64,000 nucleotides of DNA, taken from the NCBI GenBank assembly GCA_022376515.1, contig WTXI01000155.1, forward strand, positions 1 to 64,000, read 5' to 3'. Origin of the DNA: Lactifluus volemus. Lineage: Eukaryota > Basidiomycota > Agaricomycetes > Russulales > Russulaceae. This document shows positions 23,666-37,375 of this stretch, piece after piece. Position 1 is the first letter of the stretch, and every line of letters starts with the position of its first letter. The notes beneath the pieces were generated by a model, which did no database searches, was not told the origin of the DNA, and saw only the letters and a program-made list of their open reading frames with translations. The translations under genes were made by a program, and so were the position numbers.

Positions 23666-24489
23666 ACACGGACACTTGGAGATACTGTTCGATACGATGG
23701 ACGAGATTGCCCACTTATCGATAGCACAGTGACCCATGGCCGGTGATTCACTGTGTGCCCTCACATGGAGGTGGAAAGCCGCCGGTTCGTGCATCATCTC
23801 GATGTTCACACTCTTCTAACTTAGGATCGTCGAGATACCTGGCCGTCGGTGGGAGTCTCCGCTACGAGAGTGTTAACACCCAGGAAGCACCGGAGATAAA
23901 TGTGATTGCAATGCAACGTGCAACGTGCATGCCTGGACACACGCGCCGTCAGAAACCTAATAGTACGGTCAACACGTCATCCACCCTGTCGTTCCAGGCT
24001 TCCTGCTGTTTTAGCGGGGAAAGAAGCCAGGAAGAATTGAAGGTCTCTGGATATTGGAACACGCTCGGATCCGTGATGAGTACCCTTAAACGTCACGACA
24101 TCAATAAGCATGGAGCTTACTCAAGAAATAAGTGAGAAGGTGAGGGGTCAATGCACTCGATGTTACCATAGACAATGACGCCCTTAGGAATACTATAAAA
24201 CGCCCAGGTAGTCGCGCGTGGAATAGCAAGTGTGACAACTGGCGCCACCTTTTCGCAGGTGCCAGTGTCATTTAGTTTCAATACCGGAGGGACTCGTCGA
24301 AACTTGGACCATGTCAAACGATGCTGTCGTGCTCAGCCCGGATCGATCCGCTCGGTGAAGTCGGGGAACTAGAGCGCAAAAACAGTGAGCTGATTAGAAA
24401 GCCAGGCTTGGATTAAGCCCATCCAATCAATAACCGATCATTGAGAGTGTGTAAAAATGGTGCAGTCGGCGCATAGGCGACTTAGCCCA

Positions 24490-24735
24490 AGGTCATACCC
24501 TGGCTACCACCCCTCGACATACAATCCTTCGCGATCCCAGCTTTGAAGAACTGTTTGACACCGTCCAGGAACGTGTCTGCGACTCGAGACCTCGAGGATC
24601 ATAGACTTGTAATGCCAAATGCGGTTTCGTGGAGACGCTCGGAGAGGCAAGCCAAGTATGTCTTTGTGCCCCGGTCGTGGATCTTTTCGAGAACTTGGGA
24701 CGCTGTGCGCAACCATTGCATTGGCCGCTAGATAG
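24490..24735 (-). other. unrecognised exon-like fragments
   Basis: A minus-strand frame after a possible CTATCTAG acceptor reads MQWLRTASQVLEKIHDRG and continues to about 24.60 kb, where it meets a TGA. A second frame just beyond it reads VADTFLDGVKQFFKAGIAKD. Both have natural-looking helical composition, but the gap between them is too short for a normal intron, so I suspect a broken gene. I do not recognise the family. Confidence 0.3.
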
Positions 24736-26413
24736 GAGCCGATCGGTAGACACTTAGACCTTGGGTCAGGTAAATTATGTACGTGCAGCTAGCAACAGAA
24801 GTGATGGTCACTGTCTTCAAACGTGAGGCGAAAAAGACGACTCAAGCTCCACGTCACGTACCGTCCGTACAATGCACTTTCCTGGGGTGCTGTGCTGTCT
24901 GAAAACGATAAGCAATCTGCATGTGTACTCAGATGTACGCTGACCTGGCGTGATCAGTCCTATCAAATGCCCCGATCTGGAACCTGGTCTCACCACTGAT
25001 ATTCTAAAGACTAGGAATGTTTCGGCGGAGCAACTTGAATCACCGTCATAGTAGTTATAGCTGATCATCTTGTTCTTCGAATACAGCAACCATACGCTAT
25101 TCCGGGCACGAGATCCAAGCACGAATACCACTTTACTGGGAGTGACGTATGACAATGCCCCTTCGAACATCTGTTGCTAACCGTAAAACAGTACGGACTT
25201 CCTACCCATGCGTGCTGAAGTTATTCCGGAAATACGGGATGAGCTCAACTGAGTTGACAAATGAACTCATCTCATGTCATCTTCTCCTGATCTTCTCCTG
25301 TGTTCGTCGAACAGAGAACTGGGACCATGGCTTCCAAAATTTCGTGCCTTCTGCAATCCTCCATGCTATAAACCCATGTAACCACAACTCCCCGATCTAC
25401 CATGGACTTCGCCGCCCGTGAGGTTCTGTGGCTAAGGGGAGACTGTGCCTAGTCTTGTCAGACTATACGACATTAGGAGCGCATATAGTCGGGTCACGAA
25501 TAATCTAACTTTAGACTTTTGATCGCTTCGGGCAGACTCAGTTCCTTCCCGCGGACTAGATGGTAGGTGGTATTGGCGTGAGGAGGTAAAAAAAAAAAGA
25601 ATGGGCCGATGAACCCGGAAGAGAGCAAGCACTGAAGCAATAAGGGTTGTCTATGTTCAGACCTCAACTGTAAATTAGTTGAATTGATTGTCGTTGGGAA
25701 TCGGGAATCCAAATAACTTAACATCGCCTAGAGTCGTTTCAAAACTTGGATGTCGGATGTCGCATTGATCGGAACCGGAACCTGTAACCACGTGGCAGAT
25801 GGCAGAGCAGGGTTAGGGTTCGCTCTGCGGGTGGTGCAAGTCCGAGTCGACTAAGTCACTTGCGGTGATACCTCGACAACTGCCGTAAGTCCGCTCTGGA
25901 AGTGGTTCCAAGGAAGTGTCGCCACATTCGGCAACACAATAGTGGGATGTTTAAATGTTCAACTGTCTGCTAGTGGCGCCCCCAGGCTGCAGGCTTAGGC
26001 TGATACAGCCTGAGTGGCGAATTTGAGCGGAACACCTGTCACAACTGAGGAAGGAATTGTATACAGCCCGCACGTGAACTAAAGGAAGCCACAAAGGGAT
26101 GTAATGGAGCATTAACTCGTGAACACACCAATATAGGGGAATCTGGTGATAAAGTGTTTCATGACTTCTTAATGCCACGATATAATTCACTAATTCCACC
26201 TCATCTCAGTAGCCGGAGATCGGGGCAGATTCAATCTTACATATCTCAGCCTGAGATTCAAAGGTACATTTGTGTGTGCGAGACCCCTCTCTACACTCAA
26301 CATCCGCCTCGATCTTTGCAGACATTCGAGCGATTGTTTATCTGTCGATCAAGCCTGGGCCGTCGTGATTTCAAAGGCACCGTGGTGTAGCTACACCAAT
26401 GAGTGGCACGAGA

Positions 26414-26927
26414 TCACAGGTTTTGAACAACAGATCCACGACTTGGGAGGCAAGTCGAAGCTTTGATGCTAAACATATTGAAGCCATCGGGATCTCGACC
26501 TAAAGGCATCACCAAGTACCCTTTGCAGTGGCGCTTCTTGTTCTTTTCAGGCGCAGACTCGTACAGAACTAGTCCAGGACTGGGTATAGTTTTGTTGCGA
26601 AAAGCCGTCGTGCTAATGAGATTCTGATGGGATGAGCAGGGAACGGCAAGGACGTCGAATGCAGGAACAGGAACCACTGGGCTGTGAACTGAAGCAGCTG
26701 TCATATAGACTCGGAAGCAGCATCCTTCTTGACATTGACGGAAAATCACCATTTTTTAGTCTTTCGAAGTGGAGAACTTGAAGATCGGCGTGCCTTGTCG
26801 TAAGCGTGAAGATAACGTAGGCCTCGTGGAAACCATTAGCCCAAATCTCATGCAGAGGGGTAGATTGGTAAGTCTTGTCGGTGGCGCAAATATGCAACCA
26901 GCTTTCTGAGTCGTTCAAGTTCATCAC
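26414..26927 (-). pseudogene. unknown gene relic with a homopolymer frameshift
   Basis: Two overlapping minus-strand frames become one reading frame of about 170 codons if one A is removed from the A6 run at about 26756-26761. The first begins MMNLNDSESWLHICATDK, with HEIWANGFHEAYVIFTL after it. The second contains PEKNKKRHCKGYLVMPLGRD near its end. The composition of both parts is protein-like and neither contains a recognised motif. It could be a decayed gene, a sequence error in a homopolymer or chance. No introns are needed. Confidence 0.35.
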
Positions 26928-28759
26928 ATCCAGTATTGAACATCTCTCTATCTATGAGAGAACTAGTGGCACTGTATTATACGTGAGCATAATGTTGTTG
27001 TAGCAATAACCGCACCGTGACAGGCAACTTGAAGATGCCAGGACGCAATGCGTTTGGAGAAGCGGAAAGGTGTTAACAAAGGCGGAACTTGTAGGGGAGT
27101 TCAGGGTGGCCTCACAAAATGACGTGAAAGTGTGAAGGCCTCAGGGAAAGAAAGCAGGCCCGGGCTGCAGGCACTACACTCGTCGATCAAAATACAATGA
27201 TCAGCGAGAAATGTTCTTGAGGACTCCTGGCAGCCTCAGGGCGCATAGAGAAGAAAGGGACGGGACGCAACAAGGCCGGGCATCTGTGCCTGTAATTAGC
27301 AACTGAATTCTACATGTAGATACTAGATAGATTGCGGGGTTTGTAGCTTGGGGTGTGATCTTTAAGGCTAAGACCAAGCTGGCAAAGGCCCGAATCAGGA
27401 ACAGTACTTTGTCACGCGTTCAAGCTCTGGCCTCGAGCTACCAGTATAGCTGGCTTGGCTTGGGCTTGCCAGTACATCTACTGGAGACAGACGGGACGGC
27501 AAGCAGGACGCGGCAAAAGGAATGACAAGGACTATTTCTACCGACCTCCGAGTCCGGACCGTCTCGGACAGGTCGGGAGAATAGTGGTGGCGAGCTACCG
27601 TAACGTAAAGATTACAGTAAGAGAAGCGGCCATTGTTGCCCGAGTCTCGGGTGTGGTAAGTTCTCATGACGGCAGCTCGCCCCGACAAGGATTTCAACAC
27701 CGGCAAGGTTCAGTGCTGCGGATCTTCTCGTTGCTATTTCTACGTTGTTCTTCCCTTTGTACTTACTGTGCACTGGCAGCCTGCCTCGTTACCGAGCCGT
27801 TCATTTGGCGTTGAGTCGTCCGCGCAGCCGCATGCATCTCTACTTTGGCGCCTCACAACGGCCCGGTGCCAAACCGAGGGTTTTAGATGGTACGTTATTT
27901 GTTCAACGCTGCGACGTATCACCTGGCACCCTGAACCTTGGACTTTGTACAGTATTCCCAGCTCTAGCTCCGTTCAGGGGCTTGAGTATAGTACTGTAAG
28001 AATGTCGTGCCTGTCCACAGTTTTGGTTTGATCGGCTTGTTGATCGAAGTACTGATTTCAGGGTCAATGACCGAAGCTGCTCTTTTTCTGACATTCTCCG
28101 ACCTCTTGCCCCGTTGCGACCATATACTTGAGGTACCGTGAGGTTTTCTACCTAGAGTACGGGAAGATCTTGTGAGAAGCTGATGGTATGGGCTCAAAAT
28201 CGGCAAGACCAGATTAATCGCATCCCGCCGTTGAGCTCGAGCTCCCGCATCAAGTTTACCTTGGTTTGATCACTTCAACTTGAGTGAACCCAGGCAGTTG
28301 AGATGATCTTGTGGCGTATAAAGCGCCAAGTCGTGACGGACATGTGACGTCGCGCGTTCCCTCAATGGCGATTGTTTGCCGTGAAATTCAGTTACATCTA
28401 GAGGGTTTGCTCGCACTCGCACTCGACATATTATATTCATCACAGACTTTCAATGAACAAACACGTAGTCTGACTGCACCGGACAGACCGGTGCACTCAT
28501 CGTGAGCTGATCTTGGGGCATATTGAGTTCGGCGCTTATTTTCGTTTAAAATTTTTTTTAGTTCATTTCATTTGAAGGTGCCGCATCATAAAACTTTACG
28601 TTATTGTACTATCGCCTGTATTTCCTAAAACATGTCGGAGAGAGCTAATTCGATCCCGATTGGGCCCTCCCCTCTAAAACTTGACGGCACAAGCGCATTC
28701 GCCATATATATCGGCTAACACCTCTGACCAAATCACTTCTCGTCTCCCTTTCCCCTGCC
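26928..28759. other. gene-poor stretch upstream of the DUF6534 gene
   Basis: Overlapping short frames on both strands from 27.4 to 28.2 kb show no domain and no consistent splice pattern. Nothing nameable is seen. Confidence 0.4.
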
Positions 28760-30439
28760 ATGGCAAAGGAGCTACCTTTCGATGCGGTGTCAGTTTTAGG
28801 CAAGTTATCTTCAGTTTTTTTACCCGCTCTTCCATTGACATTCGTTGTTGCCTTACAGGTATACTTTTACTGGCCATCCTTCGTAAGTGTCAGGATAACT
28901 CATCATGCAGCAAATTCTGAATCCTTTGAGTAGTGAATGCGTATTTCTGTGGAGTAGTCAGCCAACAACAATACACGTATTGGACTAGCGGTGGGTTTCA
29001 GTTTTGGTCGTAGATATCATGGATGCGAATATATATGCCCAGGTTTCAAGGACTCAATATATCTGAGGTGAGCATCAATGACTTATCTTCTATCACTATT
29101 CATTTTTGTAGGATTTTTATTGTTGCTCAGTATATCCTCGTTCTCTTCCAAACCGTCATGTATGTCTTCATTTCCAGCCCTCGATTGACTAAATCGAACC
29201 ATGCCAAAAACAGGCTATGGCAGCTGGCTTGGACAGTCTAGTATGCTCCCAGTTCTCTATCAAGACGATTCTCATCCATGCACTCCCTAGTGTCGATAAC
29301 TATGGTCTAGCTATGAATAATTTATGTCTGTTATACATTACGACTATGTCCTGGTCTTTCGCTCACCCCCGTCTAAGCGATAACATGGCAGGGACCTGTC
29401 AACTCGTCATGCCAATGCGTCCTCATTATAATGGCGAACGTATTCCTCGCTGTCCGGTTAGTTTCACATGATTGTGGATGGGTGATCCTTGATTGACCAT
29501 CGTTTTAGCATTTACAGCCTAACAAAGTCCCGGCTGCAGAGTGGACTGGTCTTTGGATTCTCCCTTGCGGCGTTCGTCGCTGGAATAGTGACTATAGCAA
29601 CAACTTGGCCTGTGAAAAGGTAAGGCGGCTGCCGTACCGAACCTTCGAACCCTTACTGATACGTGCTGAAGCATCACAGAAAGTTTTACTGGGTCACAGA
29701 GTGCTGCCTCGACTGTGTGGCATTCATTGCAGGCTGTCTCCGAGTGCCTCATCATGTGTGCGTCATGGTTCAATCTGTTCACGACGAGACTGATCATTCT
29801 TCCGTATAGACTTCCTTTCCCGAGCGCTGCTGGCGTCCCGTAGTGGTCTTCAGAACTCGGACGGCGTTATAAATGATCTCGTTCGCAACGTCTTTCAACT
29901 GGGAGTCATTGCAACGGTCTGGGCCTTCGCAGAGTTGGGGACGTGGTACCTACTACCAAAATCCACGGTTTATACAATATTTGACATGACATCGGGGTCA
30001 ATCTACACGCACGTAAGTGGTGATTGTTTTCTCCAATAAGAAAAAGTTCACGGGATGCGACCTATCAGATGATTTATGACGGGCTATTATCACGCACTAG
30101 ATTACGTGAGCGTATGGCAGAACGAAGCCAGTTCGATGTGGGATTCCCTTCGCAGGTGCGTATTTGGCTTGAGTGATATCGTATTTTATGCTGAATGAAA
30201 TGATCGCGGCTCATATTAAGTCGCTTTCGCAATCGCTTGATGGAAAGCGATTGTCGAGTGGACGTCGGACGCAGAATGGAACGCAGGTCATGGTTTCCCG
30301 AGTAACGATGACGGATTACAGGACGACTGCCCAAGTCATATCATCAAGTCAATCTGGAACAATCAAAGACAGTGGCTCTGACATTGAAAGTGCACCCGCG
30401 GGGAAGTCAGATATCGAATATGAGTTTCCGGAGGAATGA
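28760..30439 (+). CDS. DUF6534-type seven-helix membrane protein
   Basis: This resembles the DUF6534 proteins, multi-pass membrane proteins found in basidiomycetes, of unknown function. The start MAKELPFDAVSVLG is followed by a GC-AG intron (28800-28858) and by ILLLAIL, the start of helix 1. The region 28883-29210 contains several more short exons that I could not place with certainty. From about 29.2 kb the model is firm: SVDNYGLAMNNL, an intron with a weak GTCTGT donor, ITWQGPVNSSCQC, MANVFLAVR, intron 29457-29508, IYSLTKSRLQSGLVFGF, intron 29620-29671, the helix ending SECLIM, intron 29758-29809, FLSRALLASRSGLQNSDG, VIATVWAFAELGTWYLL, SIYTH, an intron, LLSRTRLRERM, and a soluble Ser-rich tail ending EYEFPEE. 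At least seven exons. The later frame shows no stop. Confidence 0.7.
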
Positions 30440-33400
30440 GATTGACGAGATTTCACTTCAAGTTGATTCCAAAGTTATCTAATCAGTCATCCAGGAGTCC
30501 AAAGGAAAGATTCAGGGCTTTCCCGTATTGTTGTGTGTTCTTAGGCTTGTAGAAAGTACTCTCCGAGTCATACCCTCTCGTGGCGTCGCATGAAAAGTTC
30601 AATCCCTGTGTAGTCTCAGGCTCAGCTTCTCTACGCGCTCATTATTATCTAATCAACTCGACCTGGGGAGTTAGCACATGCAATAGGCACTAGAAGTCCC
30701 AGTCGATGGGGGTCTGCGTTTCTTCGAAATATCATTCGCAACAGAGCATATGCTCACCCTCACCAGTTGTCTGAAAATTCAAGACGGCCCAAGCCAAAGT
30801 CTCGCCTCTTCGCACTGGTTTCATTCCATATACTATTGAACGTTGAGTTGAGGAGATGAGAGTGCCAGTGTCCATAATGTAACTTGCCTCAACCCAGGCC
30901 AGAGAGCACGAGAGGACCGGAATCTCAAGCTAAGATCGTCAAATGGCTTCGGTAGATGTAAAAGTAAGAAAACGCTCTTCGCAGGACGATCGCCCAGTGA
31001 GATAGAGAAAAGCCGCGAGTCGGTACGAATCCCCGTCCTTCTTCCTGTGCGGCTTTGTGGCAAGATGTCAATGATCAGCCCCGCCAATCTCTAAGCGGGT
31101 AGCTCCAAATCCTCTTGTCTCCATTGAGTGTATAGGCCTTCCAACAGCGCAAGCAAGGAGCGTATGCTTGAGAATATCTTCTCACAAATTATCCTTCTCC
31201 ACTGTGTGACCATGAGGCTGTCCAAGAGACGTTGGATGCACTTTGTATGCTGAGACCGCGACTTGCAGAGCTATTTATGACCTCCTGAGTATATATGCGG
31301 ATGTCTTCTTCAATCTTTGCGGCCAGATTGGAGTCATCCATATACAGAGTGTTAACAAATAACACTTTGACTGATGTATGTTCAGTTCGATATCATCCTC
31401 AGGGGCTCCGGCCTCGGTGGCCTGAGGCTCCGAGTTTTATGGGAGGTCGAACAGAGCATTGGATCACCTGAGTGGTTCAAGGAGGCGTTCAAAAAGGCAC
31501 GATAGTTTTGGCTACCACAAATTGTTAACGACCCTCCCTGGGGCGAGCAATTCTCAGGTACTTCAGGGAATGGACGTAGATGTCCTTTTCGGTATGTTCA
31601 AACAATTTGCCGCAAGAACGTATCAGGCCAGTAAGAAAGAGCGAGAAAAATGTGATCATGAGGGGTGAAGATAACGTGATTGCGGCACAGAGTACTTCTA
31701 ATCAACCTTGGGTAACAGATCTGGATATTTCTTGCTATGACCGGGACGAGAAAGAGTAAGATTCGCTGAGCTTGCATCCAATGATGAAGTATCATAAAAG
31801 ACGCTCCCATGGCGCAATTGAGAATGCAAGATGGGGGTAACAGGTTGTGAAGGTTCGGGGAGCGAGATACTTGCGCGACTTGCTGCCGATCCCATCGCTG
31901 AACATTCGACTGGAGGTAATGATAACGAAGAGGAGGGTGGTAATGTCAGAGATGAAGAATTGAGGGATGCCATGGATGAAGAACCCACCTGTATGACTGA
32001 TCCTCTATAATAATAATTTACTGATAGTACGATTACAACGAAAATGGTAGGCCCTACTGGCAGCTGGTCGAATAAGGGTGACGACAAGAACAAAACAAGC
32101 CGCGGGCGAGATGAGATTCTGGATTGTAGGGAGATCATGTCCAGACAACCAGGCGACCACACTTCGGCTCTTAGGTGGTGTTATACGCAGTAGACATGAA
32201 TGACCCCTGAAGAGTAGACGTTCGAACATAGCTGCATAGTTCTGATCATGGAAGCAGTGAAGAAATGCAGCGGGAATGTAGAAGCGTTCAGGAACACCCT
32301 CCATGCGGCTCTGCCAGTGGAGAGATAGTTGCCATCAGTCTGAGCGCATTTGAGGATAGAGGATAGGCACTCGGAAATGAATCGTGAATCGGACTTGAGC
32401 AGCCTCTAGCTGATGCATGCGGTGATATTTGGAGACTGTGATTCATCGTCTGACACCAGAGTCCGACTCGGAGGAAGATCGTGGGAGTTGTCAGGGTGGC
32501 TGCGAGTCTGCGGCCGCCGCGACGCTTCTAGCAGAGCTGTCTGACTCGGCCTGAGACCAGAGTTTTTCCAGTGAGTGGAACCAACAGCAGCCAAGATGGG
32601 CGGCAATGCATCATTTTGCAGTAATTTGGGTGCTGGCTAATGACGTGATCGGCATGGAAGGTGGGCGTGAGAACTTGAAGCGCCCGGCTGGAAGATACTA
32701 TATATTCCGAGTCCGGACGCGCAGGTGCCATGCGTTGCGCGAATTCTATAACCAATACACAGCACCGATGCGTTGCATGTAGTGTTGGTGACACACCAAA
32801 TCCTTTGTAGTCTACACGCAATTGTGGATTGATCATCATGCATTCAGTGGCAGAAAATAAATTCCCACGCATGTCATTGTCTACCGCGCGAATGCTGAGT
32901 TCGCGTTCAATGAGTTCTTATGAATAACGAATGGCTGATAAGCTTTCATAAATCACGATAGATTCTCACGTCGTTCGCTGAGTGAGCGTGTTTAGCGGCA
33001 GGGGCCAGCGTTCAGGCCTCTGATATTTAGGAAGAGAAGACGAAGTACTTGGGGAATGCTTCAAACGCCCGAGAACCTATTGTAGAAGCGGATGGTCAAT
33101 TCGTTCCCGTCTGTTTGGATCCTCGGTGCCTCCATACTTCTGGACAGGAATGGGAGTCAAACCCTTCCAGCGTGCTCTGGAGGAATTGCTGCAGACCCTC
33201 ATGAAGCGCATGGCCGTCCGTTTCAAAATATCGACCATGCAAACTGAGGGTAGTCCCCATAGCTCTCATAAGGTATATCGATAGCGCCCCGTTCCTTTCA
33301 TTCAAAGGTTGACGCGCGGAAGAACCAGTAGAGCTTGTGCTATCTACGCGCTCGAGTTTTATCGCCCTATGTGAGGTCGTTAGTCTAAGTTCTTCAATTT

Positions 33401-34891
33401 TCCCATTGCTCCGTATAAGAACTCTTGATTTCAAACCGCCCCCGTGGCGCAAATACTTACCATTCGCTGCTACCACACGCATCAGAGATCGGGATATCTG
33501 AAAGTTGCTCTGAGTCGAGTCCTTCTCGATCGCAGCTCCTGAAATAAGAATAATGTGAGTCCTAAGACGTAACCTCACGACAAGTACATCTGAACGTTGT
33601 TCGGTTCCTTCTCAATTATGACAGGACTGTCCTCTGCACCTGAATTACGATGAAGGGAATAGAGTGGCTGACATATCTGCCATTGTTCGCTAGAACTGAG
33701 TGACTATTATCGGATATGAATTTGGTACGCCACACCGTTATGCCTACGCACCTTTTTCGGATCCGCTTGTGAGAAGTTGTCACTGGAAATGAAAAGGTGG
33801 CCCTCCACGTTACCAAAAAAGACACAAGGAAAACTGTGACCGGGCCATCTTCTGAAAGGTTTCAATTGGGTCCTTGAACACAATGAAGTCCGAGAGGACT
33901 ATGTGAAGAGGCCGGTCTACGCTGTCTCGGTCATCGTATACAGTTTTGCGACCTAGATTCGTCTGGCCCGAAGTTAGTATAAGCGTTTGGCACTAGGAAA
34001 ACCGAAATTCTACTTTGTGTCCTATATGCTGATAGGACAAAGTGGAGTTTTGGTTTTCCCTTCCGTATCTTCCTTTCAGAAGCGCAACTTGAACGGAAAG
34101 AACCCCTCACCAAGTCCCGTACGGTATCGCGTTAACAGCACCCTACGGATCACTTACTATTGGCCCAGTGCGGCAGAAACATAGCCAGTAAACAAGTTTC
34201 TGCAATAGTTGATTTGCCAAGACTCGGAGATGCGGACTTCCCGAATAATGATAAAATCGCAGAAATTTTATTCGGAGAAAAATAGTTGCGGGCGACCACC
34301 TAACCTACTTCTATTTTTGTCTTGGTAGTTATGCGGAGGTATGATGACACGTTCGTGCGATGCCATGACTTGATTACTTGCTTCCAGTCTATCGCCTTTT
34401 GTCATCGCATCAATGATTAACCGTGGGGATGATCTCGTTTGGCATGATCTTCATACGGAACGTAATTGATTGTCACATGCGGAACCTTCAACGACGCGCT
34501 ACCGTAGATGCTGATGATCGGAATGTGAGAAAGTACCCATTAGTTTGGTTTCCGAAACGAAGACTGTAATATTCTACGAACCTTATTTTGATGTACCGTA
34601 CTAGCTCCTCGATGATGAAACTTGATGAGGGAATGAGTGCCGTGGTCACAACTGTTATAGATTCGGAGGGTTGCTCTCAAGTCTGAAGTCCGGTTGGTGC
34701 CCATGCCCGGCGGTCGGTGTCACTTACCGTCCCAGACTCGAAAAAGGCGAGAAGGGCACAGGGCCACAAACACGCGCGTGCTGCGGGTCGTATCGTCATC
34801 ATCAGCAACCTGAGCATGGCACGAAGTGGTCCTGCAAGACACTGCCAGTGAGGGCATTGGGGACAAAAAAAGGGAGTTGTTGTCCACAGTT

Positions 34892-34934
34892 CATTTTTTA
34901 CCTCAACGTGGAGTCCACGTCGAGGTAAAAAATG
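34892..34934. repeat. 43-bp near-perfect palindrome
   Basis: The left arm, 21 bases from 34892 (CATTTTTTACCTCAACGTGG then A), and the right arm (34914-34934) are inverted complements with a single mismatch (A against G) and a one-base centre. It lies in gene-free DNA. Such a structure could extrude a hairpin or be a fused inverted-repeat end of a transposon. No target duplication was found. Confidence 0.85.
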
Positions 34935-37296
34935 GTCTAGGGATCTTAGGGTATTGTGTACCGCAGAATGACCTGTCACTCTGTAAGCATCTGAACCTGG
35001 TCAGGCTTCAAAGCTTCAACCGTGAATGAGGGCATGTCGTCGTCGTCGTCACCGGCTACACCGTAATTGGCCCAGAATGGATGTTGCTTGGAGTGGTTGT
35101 GATTGCCGGTGTGAGGTCATCGTTATGGTTGTAGACGCGTGTTTCGCTGAAGCGTATTATTTATGCGTATTTATTTGTTTCCGTGATGGTGCCCCTCACC
35201 CGCGTGTGTGGATTGCAGTGGAAAGACATCTTCCGCCGGCGGGACACCACCACCTTTCATCCGTTACTCGTCACCTCGAGACTAATGTAGCGGCTCCTTG
35301 AACCACCACCACCACCAGGTCAGAGTTTTCCCACGGTTCGACCTGGCATGGATGGGTAACTTCTGCCCTCGAAATACCATCGGCCCACCCAACCAACCAT
35401 TAAGCACGAACTTTGAATCACATACCACCGAGATTGCTCATAAATAATACCTACTGGCACCACCTATGCTTTACCAAGCATAGAACTTGTAAGATGCTGC
35501 CATTAGCCTGCCATTACTTACACCAAGAATCACCGAGTGAGCTAGTAGAGCATGCACACTACATTCAGTGAGCCCTCATACCCTCTAACACTGATACGCA
35601 CCACCCCACACAACCTCGCAGTAAGGAGACCAATGAAACACGACTGGCAACCACCCTGTCACATGAGGCTTCATGAAGCTTCATTAGCTTCATTACCAAT
35701 CGTCAACGCGTCAACCACGGACACCATGCAAGTTCCTACACACATAATTGCACTAATTGCAGCCACAAGAAGTTCAAGTTGGTCACCCACCCTGGGTTCA
35801 AATCCTAAGACAACGTAGATAACCCCCCATATAACTGGCTCTGGAGGTTTTTTTCGGTTCTAGGAGGCAACCATACAGTAGTTGCCGTGCCTTGAGTCCC
35901 ACACTGTCATTTCTTCCTCACCCCGTTCACAGGCCCGGCTCCAACGCGCTAAGATAAGCCGATGGCAAATCTCCTGATTCTTAGCAATTACCCTCGGTAG
36001 TTAGCAAACAAGATAGTTTCCCGAGAATAAAGCGCTCTCCAAAAAAAAAACGTACTGTCACTCGAGTGACTTGCCACCCTCTACCTTGGCGATTTTATGC
36101 AAAACTAGGACAATACGTAGTCATGGAGCATTAGTAAAGTTGCTATTAAAAAAGTGTGACTTCCTCTGGTACCTGACTTCGTCAAGCGTAATTTGCAAGT
36201 TTCTCCGTGTGCGTGAGACTCGGATGATCCCTGCCCTGGAACGATCTCTCCCATGGATCCGCCACTGATACCCATTCTTCGACCATTCAGCGTCATCTGA
36301 CCGAATCTCACCCAGCACTTGTTCGTGAGTTCTTACTGACTGCGAAACATCGACCCGACAGAAAGTCTGCACCGGAGACTAGGGAATTGGCCACTCACCG
36401 GTCCGCTGGTCCCTCCACAAGCCTCTCTCTGATCGATAGTCGACCCTTGATCATCTGATGTCCTTGACTTAGGAACCGTTTCGGTTCCGTGCTGTCACAT
36501 CTTCATCAGAGTTCAATTAGCACTGCATTGGCCTTGGAACTTGATGCCAGCTTGATGGCGGAGAACTACTTTGAGAGGCGTTTGAGGGTACGAGGCATTA
36601 ACTGGATGGAATCAATCGTCCGAACTGTTTTGCTTCTGAGCTGATGCAGCAGTGCTGATGATCCGTGTCGTCTTCCGTGTTTTGAACGTTTGAACCTTGG
36701 CCCGGACGTTTCCGCTTAGACAATTCACGAGTCGAGGCTCACCAACGAGCCGTGAGTCATCGTATCCATCAAGCTTTGGTGGGTTCGAGAGTATTTCTAC
36801 TACCTACAAAGTAGTAACTGCTGCCAGTGAGATTTGCCACGAACACGATAGACGACTCGGTATTTTACGAGGCGCTGCCGCGCGGCGATCAGTATTGATA
36901 TTTGTTTGCGCCCTCCATACAAGGAGCACCCATACGCCTCCATCGGAACCGCAGGGCCATCATTCTCCGGATCTAATTAAAATTAAGTGGGTTTAGAACT
37001 GTCGAGCGGTTCCCAAGTCTTCCTGACCACTTCTAAAGAATTGAACTTGAGTTATGGCAGATTGGTGTTCCATGTTCCATGCCTTGTAATTATTGAATCC
37101 TTCGGATGAAAAAACTTCTCATCAGCCCCTTGATTGAGCACCAGATTATTTTGTGCCTGAATGTCAGAACGATAAGGCCGCGGTCCAGAACTCACACCTT
37201 CGTATGCATCTTGTCATAAAAGACTTGGCGATTATTCCGTGATACTGATAACACCGCACCCGCCGGCGCACCGGTTCTTGCGTGATCACAATGGAC

Positions 37297-37306
37297 ACTA
37301 TATATG
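37297..37306 (+). promoter_or_regulatory. TATA-like box of membrane gene A
   Basis: CTATATATGA lies about 70-80 bases upstream of the ATG at 37376 and is followed by a pyrimidine-rich leader, the usual arrangement for a fungal core promoter. It is a consensus match only. Confidence 0.45.
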
Positions 37307-37375
37307 AAACCACGTTTCCCTTTCAATGCGGTTTTCCCTCCCCAGTCCCCCTTCTGTCATAGAATCCCATAACAG

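Larger units (their letters stand above)
20964..26413. other. gene-poor stretch
   Basis: No recognised gene. Protein-like but unassignable pieces occur: a plus-strand frame from about 22.86 to 23.0 kb, and a minus-strand exon-like block at 24595-24731 (listed separately). A short tandem repeat at 23593-23665 is also listed separately. The rest shows nothing I can name. Confidence 0.4.
30440..37375. other. gene-poor stretch
   Basis: About 7 kb without a gene I can name. Two places look faintly coding. One is minus 31.7-32.3 kb, where two frames compete: one Ser/Pro-rich and one hydrophobic. The other is minus 33.1-34.0 kb, with exon-like pieces such as HIVLSDFIVFKDPIETFQKM. I could not build a model for either. 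A near-perfect palindrome lies at 34892-34934. Confidence 0.4.

Noticed and set aside
31600..32310. Possible 3' end of a membrane protein on the minus strand
   Set aside because: Two frames compete, one Ser/Pro-rich and one hydrophobic; neither gives consistent exons or a known family block.
33096..33960. Possible small multi-exon gene on the minus strand (160-codon frame plus short pieces)
   Set aside because: Individual pieces look protein-like, but I could not join them in phase with normal splice sites and recognise no family.
35775..35815. GGTTCAAATCC, a match to a tRNA B-box
   Set aside because: The flanking bases do not form a T-stem, and no A-box, anticodon arm or acceptor stem fits upstream.
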